NCBI GenBank assembly: GCA_027729865.1
Contig: JAQCBM010000018.1
Span: 1-14,871 of the forward strand
DNA length: 14,871 nt
Direction of reading: 5' to 3'
Source of the DNA: Actinomycetota bacterium
GTDB lineage: Bacteria; Actinomycetota; Actinomycetes; S36-B12
The notes under the pieces are model-generated. The model was given only the letters and a program-made list of their open reading frames with translations. It searched no databases and was not told the origin of the DNA. Shown here in pieces: positions 1 through 5,978 of the stretch (its first letter is position 1; every line of letters starts with the position of its first letter). The translations under genes and the position numbers were made by a program.

Positions 1-981
1 GAAGGCCAGCGTTACGGCTGGTGGACACCCACCAACCAGTTCAGCGCCGCGGGATGGGAGTGGCCATCGCAAGCTATCTCGATCGTGCCCGTCGTTGGCA
101 TCCTCGGCATCATCGCGCTCATCGCAATGCTGTTCGTGGAGAACGCGCGCTCCAAGGCCGGCAAGATCGTGATCTTGGATCTCAAACTGTTCAAGATCCG
201 TTCCTTCGGTGCCGGCAACGCAGTTGCGGTGATCGTGAGTCTGGGTGAATTCGGTCTTCTGTTCGCGATCCCGCTGTTCTTGCAGGCAACCCGCGGGTAC
301 GACGCCCTGCAAACCGGCGTGATTTTGCTAGCGCTCGCGCTGGGATCGTTCGTCGCATCGGGCGCAGGTGCTGGACTATCGCAACGCTTCGGACCGGTGC
401 GCGTCCTGCAACTAGGAATGCTGCTCGAGGTGATCGGCATCCTCGGCCTGGGCATCATGTTGTCCACTTCCATCACCGGTTGGCAGATGGCTCCGTGGTT
501 GTTCATCTACGGCATGGGCGTCGGCTTCGCAACCGCGCAATTGACCGGAGTGATCTTGTCCGAGGTTCCCGTGTCCGAATCCGGTTCGGCGAGTGCGGTG
601 CAGTCAACGTCGCGCCAGGTAGGTGCCGCTATCGGCACCGCGATCATCGGCACCACCTTGATCATCGGACTGGGCACCACCGCCACCGAACTGGAAGACC
701 GAGGCGTTCCCACCCAGCAGGCCGAGCAGATCAGTGCCGCCGTGGCCGGGTCGGCCGGGCAGGCGATTCCTGCATTGGCCCAGCAACCCGACGGTGAAGT
801 TCTCGTCGAAGGCGCCTCGCAAGGTTTCGCCAACGCCATCAAGACTGTGGCGTGGGTAGCCGGCGCACTGGTCTTCCTCGGACTACTGACCTCCTTCATC
901 TTGCCCAAGAACGCCGCACGCGTGGAGTCCGAGGGGTACGAACCGCCCAAGAAAGAAGAGGAAAGCGCCTCTTCCCCCTAG
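1..981 (+). CDS. MFS exporter, DHA2/EmrB-QacA-like, C-terminal part (5' end outside window)
   Basis: The reading frame is open from base 1 and ends with TAG at 979-981, giving 326 residues with no start codon in the window; the internal ATG at 85 falls inside a membrane segment and is not the true start. The protein is strongly hydrophobic, with about seven membrane spans. A typical stretch is the helix followed by PLFLQATRGYDALQTG, the pattern found in the second half of 14-span drug:proton antiporters (DHA2 family). A loop of about 60 residues between the last two spans (roughly 205-265, with many Glu, Gln and Ala) and a charged Lys/Glu tail also fit that family. It would export a small hydrophobic compound using the proton gradient; the substrate cannot be read from sequence. 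The next gene begins 9 bases downstream, so the two may share a transcript. Family call fairly firm, substrate unknown. Confidence 0.85.
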   Translation, partial: EGQRYGWWTPTNQFSAAGWEWPSQAISIVPVVGILGIIALIAMLFVENARSKAGKIVILDLKLFKIRSFGAGNAVAVIVSLGEFGLLFAIPLFLQATRGYDALQTGVILLALALGSFVASGAGAGLSQRFGPVRVLQLGMLLEVIGILGLGIMLSTSITGWQMAPWLFIYGMGVGFATAQLTGVILSEVPVSESGSASAVQSTSRQVGAAIGTAIIGTTLIIGLGTTATELEDRGVPTQQAEQISAAVAGSAGQAIPALAQQPDGEVLVEGASQGFANAIKTVAWVAGALVFLGLLTSFILPKNAARVESEGYEPPKKEEESASSP

Positions 982-990
982 CCTTGGCAG

Positions 991-2319
991 GTGAGCGGTC
1001 GCATCCTGGTCATCGGACAGACGTCCGTTGGCCGTCGCGTCTGCGGACTGCTCACCGCATCGGGCCTGACCACCACGCACCTAGATGAGCCCTCAGATGC
1101 TGAACTGCGCGCTGCGCTCACCTCGGACGTTGACGGCATCGCCGTCATGTTGCACGACGACATCAAGGCTCTGCGCTACAGCCTCGCCGCGCACCACATC
1201 CGCCCCGCTGCACGTTTGTTCGTGGCGATGTTCGACCGCACCGCACGCGAGCAACTGCGCACCGCGGTGCCGTCATCTGTGGTCCTCTCCCCCGCCGCCA
1301 TCAGTGTGCCGAGCCTGGTTGCCGCTGCCATCGATCCACGAACCGCCGCCATCAGGCGCAAGGACACCCAAGACGAGCAGCGCTGGGTGTCTTTGACCCC
1401 CGATGGCCACGACATTTCCGTGCGGGTTGAGGACTACGACGTCCCCGACGCTGTCCGCAAACCAGGTCGCATCGGCAAGCTCACCGGTCAACTACGCGCG
1501 TACGACGCCGGCACCAAGGTCTTGCTCACCGGCGTGTTCGGACTCATCACGATCATTGCGCTCGACACGATCGTCGGCTTGCAACACGCGCACTTCATTC
1601 GAGCCCTGTACGACGCCACCCGAACAACAGCGACGATTTCCGCTCCGGCGCTGTCTGATGATGAGCCGTTCGTATTGATCTGGGCGACCTTTGCCGCACT
1701 GGCGGTGCTCGCCTTCACCGCGATGTTCGCCGCTGGCCTGGTGAACTACCTGCTTTCCGGCCGACACGTATCTCTCATCGGCCGCCGCGTTGCCCCGCGC
1801 AGCGGGCATGTAGTGGTGGTCGGCATGGGTCAGGTGGGGCTCCGGCTCGCCGAGGAACTTCAAGCCCTCGGCATCGCCGTGCTAGGCATCGAGGTCAATG
1901 GGAATGCTCGATCCCTACAGATCGCCCGTGCCAAACGCATTCCGGTGATCGTGGGTGATGCAGCATCGCGCGCAACCCTCAAGGCAGCGCGCGCGGACAA
2001 AGCTCAAGCCCTCATCGCGGCCGGTTCGGCCGAGTGGGACAACATCGCGGTGGCGGTCTCGTCACTAGCAACTGCTCCGGACACACGGCTCGTCATCCGC
2101 GCAGGAAGTGGCGATGCCATTGACGAAACCCGCTCGCTGTTCCATATCGGTGCCGTGGTCGATGTGAACGGACTGACCGCCTCGTTCGTGACCAGCGCCA
2201 TGACCGGCCCCGCGCCCTACGCGGTGATCTCCGACGGCGAGGCAGACCTCACGATCGACGAGGCCGGTGATGTCACCAACCGGCTGTCCCGCAGAGCTGC
2301 CCGCTGCGAGTGTCGGTAG
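991..2319 (+). CDS. TrkA-N domain protein with two membrane helices and two Rossmann folds (K+ channel-like, filter missing)
   Basis: 442 residues from a GTG at 991; no good Shine-Dalgarno is visible, but the N-terminus starts cleanly with a nucleotide-binding strand (RILVIGQTSVGRRV), which supports this start. Residues 1-120 form a first Rossmann-like domain with an incomplete glycine motif (G9, G14). Two membrane helices follow at about 175-197 and 227-254. A second and better TrkA-N/RCK domain begins at 273 with VVVVGMGQVG (G278, G280, G283) and has an acidic residue, E301, at the end of strand 2, as in NAD(H)-binding TrkA domains. The arrangement resembles actinobacterial two-helix potassium-channel-like proteins, but the segment between the helices (198-226) has no TVGYG-type filter. 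It probably senses or regulates ion flux at the membrane; actual channel activity is doubtful. It follows the MFS gene by 9 bases and ends 14 bases from a convergent gene. Confidence 0.8.
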   Translation: MSGRILVIGQTSVGRRVCGLLTASGLTTTHLDEPSDAELRAALTSDVDGIAVMLHDDIKALRYSLAAHHIRPAARLFVAMFDRTAREQLRTAVPSSVVLSPAAISVPSLVAAAIDPRTAAIRRKDTQDEQRWVSLTPDGHDISVRVEDYDVPDAVRKPGRIGKLTGQLRAYDAGTKVLLTGVFGLITIIALDTIVGLQHAHFIRALYDATRTTATISAPALSDDEPFVLIWATFAALAVLAFTAMFAAGLVNYLLSGRHVSLIGRRVAPRSGHVVVVGMGQVGLRLAEELQALGIAVLGIEVNGNARSLQIARAKRIPVIVGDAASRATLKAARADKAQALIAAGSAEWDNIAVAVSSLATAPDTRLVIRAGSGDAIDETRSLFHIGAVVDVNGLTASFVTSAMTGPAPYAVISDGEADLTIDEAGDVTNRLSRRAARCECR

Positions 2320-2333
2320 CCGAAGCGGATCGA

Positions 2334-2654
2334 TCAGCCACTCAGAGCCTTACGTCGAACCGCGGCCACATCCGTTTCCAGTCGGTCGAGTGCTGACTTC
2401 AAATCATCGGCCGGTGAAATCGACTTGAGCACTAGCAAGCGAACGACCGTCGAGACGGGCAACCCCTGCTCCGCCGCATAAGCCGACAGTTCCTCGAATT
2501 CATCGTCACGGAAACGCACCTGGAGGTTCTTCGATCGCGATCCGCCGCGCGTGACCTTGGTCCGTGCAGGGAGCAATGCACCCGCGTCAGCAGTTGCCTC
2601 TGCTGCTTCTGCGGCGAGCGCCTCTTGCTCCAAGATCTCGTCAATCCTGCCCAT
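2334..2654 (-). CDS. BrnA-like ribbon-helix-helix antitoxin
   Basis: 106 residues when read from the ATG at 2654, preceded by AGGAGG at 2664-2669 with 9 bases of spacing; the longer frame upstream has no such signal. Residues 1-40 are Ala/Glu-rich and probably disordered or helical. Residues 43-77 look like a ribbon-helix-helix DNA-binding domain: a strand with alternating basic residues (KNLQVRFRDDE), then two helices around the turn EQGLPVSTVV. Residues 85-103 form a charged helix. Its start overlaps the end of the toxin-like gene by 14 bases, giving translational coupling in the order toxin then antitoxin, which is the order of brnTA. It would neutralise the toxin and, by family rule, repress the shared promoter, probably through the palindrome at 2947-2963. 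Domain call good; BrnA assignment rests mainly on context. Confidence 0.72.
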   Translation of the reverse strand: MGRIDEILEQEALAAEAAEATADAGALLPARTKVTRGGSRSKNLQVRFRDDEFEELSAYAAEQGLPVSTVVRLLVLKSISPADDLKSALDRLETDVAAVRRKALSG

Positions 2655-2937
2655 TGTCCATCGCCTCCTGATAGATCCTGCGGTCTTTCTCATTGGATGG
2701 CCAACCGTTCACCCCGTGCGTGACACCGTCGTGCTCCAGCACGATCAAGGTCATCACCTCACCGGCGATGAGCGAGTAACCGATGATTCGCACGCTTCGT
2801 CCTGATGTGCTGGCGTAGTCCGGATCAATAACGACACGGTTGGGATCTGACAGCACATCGTCGGCGATGCTCACGCTTACGCCGTGCCGCTCAAACATGT
2901 ACTTGCCCCGTCTGGACCAGTCCACGCTCTCGGGCAT
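2641..2937 (-). CDS. BrnT-like toxin
   Basis: 98 residues from the ATG at 2937. The N-terminus has the W-x(8)-F-E-R-H-G-V pattern of BrnT-type ribonuclease toxins, followed by an aspartate-proline pair (DP at 31-32) in the position where BrnT has the end of its first helix pair. Residues 47-70 would form the central beta strands (VRIIGYSLIAGEVMTLIVLE), and the C-terminal helix contains NEKDRRIYQE. The usual BrnT RIISAR-like segment is absent and is replaced by HGVNGWPSNEKDRR, so this is a divergent branch. No Shine-Dalgarno precedes the ATG; instead a TANNNT hexamer (TACGCT, 2944-2949) sits exactly 6 bases upstream, which suggests a leaderless mRNA. The antitoxin-like gene overlaps its end. 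Activity, if any, is inferred to be mRNA cleavage. Confidence 0.65.
   Translation of the reverse strand: MPESVDWSRRGKYMFERHGVSVSIADDVLSDPNRVVIDPDYASTSGRSVRIIGYSLIAGEVMTLIVLEHDGVTHGVNGWPSNEKDRRIYQEAMDNGQD
2664..2669 (-). promoter_or_regulatory. Strong Shine-Dalgarno that sets the antitoxin start
   Basis: AGGAGG on the minus strand lies inside the 3' end of the toxin-like gene, 9 bases before the ATG at 2654. The toxin-like gene has no such site, so the antitoxin should be translated better than the toxin from one mRNA. Confidence 0.75.
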
Positions 2938-2943
2938 GAACTA

Positions 2944-2963
2944 AGCGTAATGCAATTCATTAC
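2944..2963 (-). promoter_or_regulatory. Toxin-antitoxin promoter and operator palindrome
   Basis: GTAATG (2947-2952) and CATTAC (2958-2963) are perfect inverted 6-base arms around a 5-base centre. On the minus strand the palindrome overlaps a -10-like hexamer, TACGCT (2944-2949), which lies 6 bases before the toxin ATG. This is where an autoregulating ribbon-helix-helix antitoxin would be expected to bind. The same stretch partly resembles the Zur-like site at 3037-3051. No good -35 is visible. Confidence 0.5.
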
Positions 2964-3000
2964 CTTAAGCCCCGCCACGCCTGCAAGTACCCCAAGGGCC

Positions 3001-3028
3001 TCGACTGGCACCCTCCACGTGCTACCCT
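3001..3028 (+). promoter_or_regulatory. Weak candidate promoter of the HU gene
   Basis: TCGACT (3001-3006) and TACCCT (3023-3028) are separated by 16 bases and would start transcription near 3035, within the Zur-box-like site. Both hexamers are poor matches, so this is a guess guided by the position of the operator. Confidence 0.3.
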
Positions 3029-3032
3029 CCTC

Positions 3033-3055
3033 TTAATGACATTCATTTTCATTAA
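3033..3055 (+). promoter_or_regulatory. Zur-box-like operator upstream of the HU gene
   Basis: The 15-mer TGACATTCATTTTCA (3037-3051) matches the actinobacterial Zur consensus as I know it (TGAAAATCATTTTCA, either strand) at 13 of 15 positions. It sits in a larger inverted repeat with perfect 7-base arms, TTAATGA (3033-3039) and TCATTAA (3049-3055). It ends where the Shine-Dalgarno of the HU gene begins, so a bound repressor would block initiation or early elongation. The znuA promoter carries an almost identical site at 7443-7457. Confidence 0.6.
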
Positions 3056-3063
3056 GGAGGCCC

Positions 3064-3342
3064 ATGAATCGCTCTGACGTCATCGCCGCCGCCGCTCAGC
3101 GCAGCGGGCTCACCCCCCAGATTGTGGACCAGGCGCTCGCCGCACTGCAGTCCGTGGTGACCGAGGCTTTGGTCAAGGGAGAGAAAGTAACCCTCCCCGG
3201 ATTCCTGTCCTTCGAAGCAGTTCAGCGCAGCGCCCGCGAAGGCCGCAATCCCGCTACCGGCGAGAAAATGCACATCCCCGCGCGGACTGCCGTGAAGGTC
3301 TCCGCCGGTCAATCACTCAAGCGTGCCGTCAGCGGCGCCTGA
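3064..3342 (+). CDS. Short HU-family DNA-binding protein
   Basis: 92 residues from the ATG at 3064, with an AAGGAGG Shine-Dalgarno (3054-3060) three bases before it. This is the canonical length for bacterial HU and lacks the long Lys/Ala/Pro tail of mycobacterial HupB. Residues 1-40 form the helical dimerisation body (NRSDVIAAAAQRSGLT, then QALAALQSVVTEAL). Residues 41-58 are strands with the family GF-x-SF pattern (GFLSFEAVQRS). The DNA-binding arm carries GRNPATGE (60-67), including the proline that intercalates into DNA, and residues 74-90 complete the body. HU bends and compacts DNA non-specifically. The Zur-like operator immediately upstream suggests induction when zinc is scarce. The next gene starts two bases after its stop, so the two are coupled. 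Family assignment firm; regulation inferred. Confidence 0.92.
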   Translation: MNRSDVIAAAAQRSGLTPQIVDQALAALQSVVTEALVKGEKVTLPGFLSFEAVQRSAREGRNPATGEKMHIPARTAVKVSAGQSLKRAVSGA

Positions 3343-3344
3343 TC

Positions 3345-3545
3345 ATGCGCCCGGATCCGGTGGGTGGTGCCCTGCTCGACCAGCGGGGCATCCCCACCAA
3401 CGAGTGTCTGCATTGCGGCAGCAATGTCTTCGTCATCAAGGCCGTCTTCGAGGACTACGAGATCGCGGGCTACTACCTCGATGCAACGTGCGCGGTGTGC
3501 GAGTGCCCCGTGACCGCGCCGTGTCCGGTTGATCGGCCGGACTAG
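3345..3545 (+). CDS. Small six-cysteine zinc-ribbon-type protein
   Basis: 66 residues from an ATG two bases after the HU stop, with no separate Shine-Dalgarno, so translation is probably coupled to HU. Cysteines C21 and C24 (CLHC) and C49 and C52 (CAVC) form two CxxC knuckles 25 residues apart, a zinc-ribbon spacing; C54 and C60 are extra. Between them is an acidic-aromatic stretch (VFEDYEIAGYYLD). I do not recognise a named family with confidence, although similar small proteins seem familiar from actinobacteria and their phages. It probably binds zinc. Under the candidate Zur operator it would be made in zinc limitation, which would be odd for an ordinary zinc protein and suggests scavenging, storage or sensing; that is speculation. 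Its TAG overlaps the TAG of glyS over the palindrome CTAG (3542-3545). Confidence 0.7.
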   Translation: MRPDPVGGALLDQRGIPTNECLHCGSNVFVIKAVFEDYEIAGYYLDATCAVCECPVTAPCPVDRPD

Positions 3546-4921
3546 CAAGCGGGAAGTCGGGCTCCCAACCACGACATCAATGAGTCGATCCCGATGCGCT
3601 CTTGCGTCATCGAGTCGCGCTCACGCACGGTCACGGCCTGATCTTCGAGGGAATCGAAGTCCACGGTGATGCAGAACGGCGTTCCGATCTCATCCTGACG
3701 GCGGTAACGCCGTCCGATCGCACCGGCATCGTCGAACTCCACGTTCCACTGCTTGCGCAGCATTGCCGCAACATCCTTGGCCTTCGGCGAAAGGTCTGCG
3801 TTGCGCGACAGTGGAAGCACCGCAGCCTTCACTGGAGCAAGTCGCGGATCCAGGCGCAACACCGTGCGCTTATCCACGCCGCCCTTGGAGTTCGGTGCTT
3901 CGTCTTCGTCGTACGCATCCAGCATGAACGCGAGCACCGCGCGGGTCAGACCTGCCGCGGGCTCGATCACATACGGTGTCCAGCGCTCGTCGATCTCCTG
4001 ATCGAAGTAGGACAGGTCCACACCGGACTTCTCTGCGTGCGTCTTGAGGTCGTAGTCCGTCCGGTTCGCAACGCCTTCCAGTTCGGCCCACTCGCTACCG
4101 GCGAAGCGGAACCGATACTCGATGTCCACGGTGCGCTTGGAGTAGTGCGAGAGCTTTTCCGCAGGATGATCGAGGAAGCGCATGTTCTCCGGGTTCATTC
4201 CCAAGTCCACGTACCAGTCCCAGCGGTTCTTCAGCCAGTACTCGTGCCATTCCTCATCGGTGCCGGGCTTGACGAAGAACTCCATCTCCATCTGCTCGAA
4301 CTCCCGGGTGCGGAAGATGAAGTTGCCGGGGGTGATCTCGTTGCGGAAGCTCTTGCCGGTTTGGCCGATACCGAACGGCGGCTTCTTGCGCGATGCGTTC
4401 ATCACGTTGAGGTAGTTCACGAAGATGCCCTGGGCGGTCTCCGGACGCAGGTAGTGCAGCGCACCCTCGTCCTCGACCGGACCGACCATCGTGCGCAGCA
4501 TGCCGTTGAAGTTCTGCGGCTCAGTGAAATTGCCTTTGGTTCCACAGTTGGTGCACACCACGTCGAGCAAGCCCTCCGGCGGCTCGTGCCCGTGCTTCTC
4601 GGCGAACGCCTCGATCAGTTGATCGGCACGCCAGCGCTTATGGCACTGCTTGCACTCGGTAAGCGGATCCACGAACGCATCCACGTGACCGGATGCCACC
4701 CACACCTGCGGCGCCAAGATCACCGAGGAGTCGATGCCCACCACATCGTCGCGGCCGCGGACCATGTGCTGCCACCACTGCCGGCGCACGTTCTCTTTGA
4801 GCTCCACGCCATTGGGGCCGTAATCCCACGCCGAGCGGGTGCCTCCGTAGATTTCTGAAGAAGGAAAGACGAAACCGCGTCGCTTGGAGAGATTTACGAC
4901 GGCATCAACACGATCGGCCAC
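3542..4921 (-). CDS. glyS: Glycyl-tRNA synthetase, dimeric class II type
   Basis: 459 residues, the usual length for the single-chain alpha2 enzyme that charges tRNA-Gly with glycine and ATP in the cytoplasm. The start is GTG at 4921, set by CTCCTTT on the plus strand at 4928-4934 (AAAGGAG in the mRNA), 6 bases upstream. The N-terminus KRRGFVFPSSEIYGG and the WDYGPNG motif are typical. Two CxxC pairs (C90/C93 and C123/C126) form the zinc-binding insertion. Class II motif 2 is at about 192-216 (FRNEITPGN, then RTREFEQMEMEFF) and motif 3 at 320-333 (EPAAGLTRAVLAFM). The C-terminal anticodon-binding domain (about 365-459) contains GAIGRRYRRQDEIGTP. It is complete with no damage. It lies downstream of a toxin-antitoxin locus on the same strand, with an 84-base gap that should hold its promoter. 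Confidence 0.98.
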   Translation of the reverse strand: MADRVDAVVNLSKRRGFVFPSSEIYGGTRSAWDYGPNGVELKENVRRQWWQHMVRGRDDVVGIDSSVILAPQVWVASGHVDAFVDPLTECKQCHKRWRADQLIEAFAEKHGHEPPEGLLDVVCTNCGTKGNFTEPQNFNGMLRTMVGPVEDEGALHYLRPETAQGIFVNYLNVMNASRKKPPFGIGQTGKSFRNEITPGNFIFRTREFEQMEMEFFVKPGTDEEWHEYWLKNRWDWYVDLGMNPENMRFLDHPAEKLSHYSKRTVDIEYRFRFAGSEWAELEGVANRTDYDLKTHAEKSGVDLSYFDQEIDERWTPYVIEPAAGLTRAVLAFMLDAYDEDEAPNSKGGVDKRTVLRLDPRLAPVKAAVLPLSRNADLSPKAKDVAAMLRKQWNVEFDDAGAIGRRYRRQDEIGTPFCITVDFDSLEDQAVTVRERDSMTQERIGIDSLMSWLGARLPAC

Positions 4922-4937
4922 AAGACGCTCCTTTTCC

Positions 4938-4956
4938 GAAGCGCCCTGCGCGCTTC
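4938..4956 (-). promoter_or_regulatory. Hairpin in the glyS leader
   Basis: GAAGCGC (4938-4944) and GCGCTTC (4950-4956) form a perfect 7-base stem with a 5-base loop, 3 bases upstream of the glyS Shine-Dalgarno. There is no T-run after it, so it is not a normal terminator. The leader is too short for a T-box. It may modulate translation or mRNA stability. Confidence 0.4.
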
Positions 4957-5005
4957 CACTCCGGCTGGCTGTCGGCGGATTGACGCTGAGTCTACGAGCA
5001 CGCTG

Positions 5006-5254
5006 CTACTGCGGATCCTCCTGGCTCTGCCGCCGCAAGTGATCACGATCGTCCACTGCCTGCAAGATCTGATTCAGTCGCTCCTCGCGACCATCGCGAA
5101 TCATTTGGATGATCTCGGCGGTGCTCAACCGTGGGCCGTCTCCACGCAATGCGTTTAACTCTCGCTTCTCGCGTTTCCAACGTTCCCAGCGCTCGGCGAA
5201 GAAGCGTTCGTCGTCCCGGCCCTCATCGTCCGGCGTGACCGGCTCGATTTCCAT
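5006..5254 (-). CDS. Small charged protein repeating the vapB antitoxin tail
   Basis: 82 residues from the ATG at 5254, which follows GAGGT (5264-5268) by 9 bases; a GTG at 5263 would leave no room for that site. The protein is very rich in Glu, Arg and Asp and is probably mostly helical. Residues 22-56 line up with residues 63-96 of the Phd-type antitoxin encoded at 5647-5946. Both have RWxRW, then after the same number of residues GD, then S, an acidic residue and IRDxR, with only a one-residue length difference. There is no Phd-type DNA-binding domain. The Phd antitoxin tail normally wraps the toxin, so this may be a second, DNA-binding-free neutraliser of the PIN toxin, or a remnant of a duplicated antitoxin. 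It starts 12 bases after the toxin stop. No family name recognised. Confidence 0.65.
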   Translation of the reverse strand: MEIEPVTPDDEGRDDERFFAERWERWKREKRELNALRGDGPRLSTAEIIQMIRDGREERLNQILQAVDDRDHLRRQSQEDPQ

Positions 5255-5266
5255 GATGCTCACACC

Positions 5267-5650
5267 TCAAGAGAAGACCACGAGCCCGAGGGCTTCAGCG
5301 GCCCGCTGCATTTGTTTGTCCAATGTTGCGACAGCATCACCCCGCTCCATAGCGAGGGCAACGTACGTGGCATCGAACGCGCTCAAGCCGTGATCGAAGG
5401 CCATCTCCATCACCGAGTCGGTCAAGGCGGAGTGCAATGAATCGGGAAAGAAAAGCACTTGGTTCAAAGCCTGAAGCCCATCCTCTCGCGAAACCGCGCC
5501 CCTTCGAATTCGCTTGAGCACCGCGTTGCGACATTCATCGACGTACAGGGTTGGCGCAAGTACTTCTTCATTTCGCAGCGCATACAGGCGCTCACCACTT
5601 GCTTCTAGGTACGCCTCGATTGCATACGAGGTGTCCAAGACCACGTTCAC
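5267..5650 (-). CDS. vapC: PIN-domain toxin, VapC family
   Basis: 127 residues from a GTG at 5650 that overlaps the TGA of the antitoxin gene (GTGA), a common toxin-antitoxin coupling; the longer upstream frame is only the antitoxin gene read in another frame. The sequence opens with MNVVLDTSYAIEAYL, the first PIN strand with the metal ligand D6. The other conserved acidic residues are E39 (YVDECRNA), D93 (SAFDATYVALA) and D111 (VATLDKQM). Length and spacing are normal for VapC, a magnesium-dependent endoribonuclease that cleaves specific RNAs, often tRNA. All four catalytic positions are present, so the toxin looks intact. It lies between its antitoxin gene upstream and a second antitoxin-tail-like gene 12 bases downstream. 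Confidence 0.9.
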   Translation of the reverse strand: MNVVLDTSYAIEAYLEASGERLYALRNEEVLAPTLYVDECRNAVLKRIRRGAVSREDGLQALNQVLFFPDSLHSALTDSVMEMAFDHGLSAFDATYVALAMERGDAVATLDKQMQRAAEALGLVVFS

Positions 5651-5946
5651 AGGTCGACCCTGCTGTCGCGAATCCACGAAAGGACTTCTTCCGGCGATGG
5701 ATCCGGATCGCCGAAAGCCTCCCGCATGATCGTTCGCCCTGCCTGCCAGCGCTGCCACCTCTGTTCCTTGCGCGCATCGTCATCGAGCATCGCTCGAGGT
5801 GTCTGCAGATGCGCATCCGGCGCGACGATGTGGGCAACCGGCTTGCCATGCCGGGTCACCATGACGTCTTCCTCCCCGGACTCCACTAGGGCGATCAGGC
5901 GCGAGAAATCGGTGCGGGCCTCATAAATGCCGACGTTGATGGTCAT
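5647..5946 (-). CDS. vapB: Phd/YefM-type antitoxin
   Basis: 99 residues from the ATG at 5946. Residues 1-45 are the Phd/YefM DNA-binding fold, with the typical NVGIYEARTDFSRLIALVE, the GEE turn, and MVTRHGKPVAHIVAP. Residues 50-99 are a charged, tryptophan-containing tail (RWQRW at 63-67, SWIRDSR at 90-96) that should wrap and inhibit the PIN toxin. The gene comes first in the operon and its stop overlaps the toxin start by the GTGA arrangement. There is no Shine-Dalgarno before the ATG, while a TAGAGT hexamer lies 6 bases upstream, so its mRNA is probably leaderless. It should repress its own promoter together with the toxin. The fold assignment is firm; the vap name follows from the PIN partner. 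Confidence 0.88.
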   Translation of the reverse strand: MTINVGIYEARTDFSRLIALVESGEEDVMVTRHGKPVAHIVAPDAHLQTPRAMLDDDARKEQRWQRWQAGRTIMREAFGDPDPSPEEVLSWIRDSRVDL

Positions 5947-5952
5947 GAACGG

Positions 5953-5958
5953 ACTCTA
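5953..5958 (-). promoter_or_regulatory. -10 element of a leaderless vapB promoter
   Basis: TAGAGT on the minus strand fits TANNNT and ends 6 bases before the vapB ATG. The candidate -35 (TAGAAG, 5976-5981, 17-base spacing) matches the consensus at only three positions. Confidence 0.5.
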
Positions 5959-5978
5959 CGCCGATTCTGCTCAGACTT

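Noticed and set aside
3602..4858. Long open frame (418 codons) on the plus strand
   Set aside because: It lies antisense to glyS, which is unmistakable. Its predicted protein is a mirror of GlyRS codons, rich in His, Arg and Val, with no domain pattern.
4922..5005. Possible T-box riboswitch for glyS
   Set aside because: The leader is at most about 84 bases, with no T-box-like conserved sequence or specifier stem; only one short hairpin is seen.
5651..5758. Upstream extension of vapC
   Set aside because: This part is the antitoxin coding sequence read in another frame; PIN toxins start right before the first strand, which matches the GTG at 5650.
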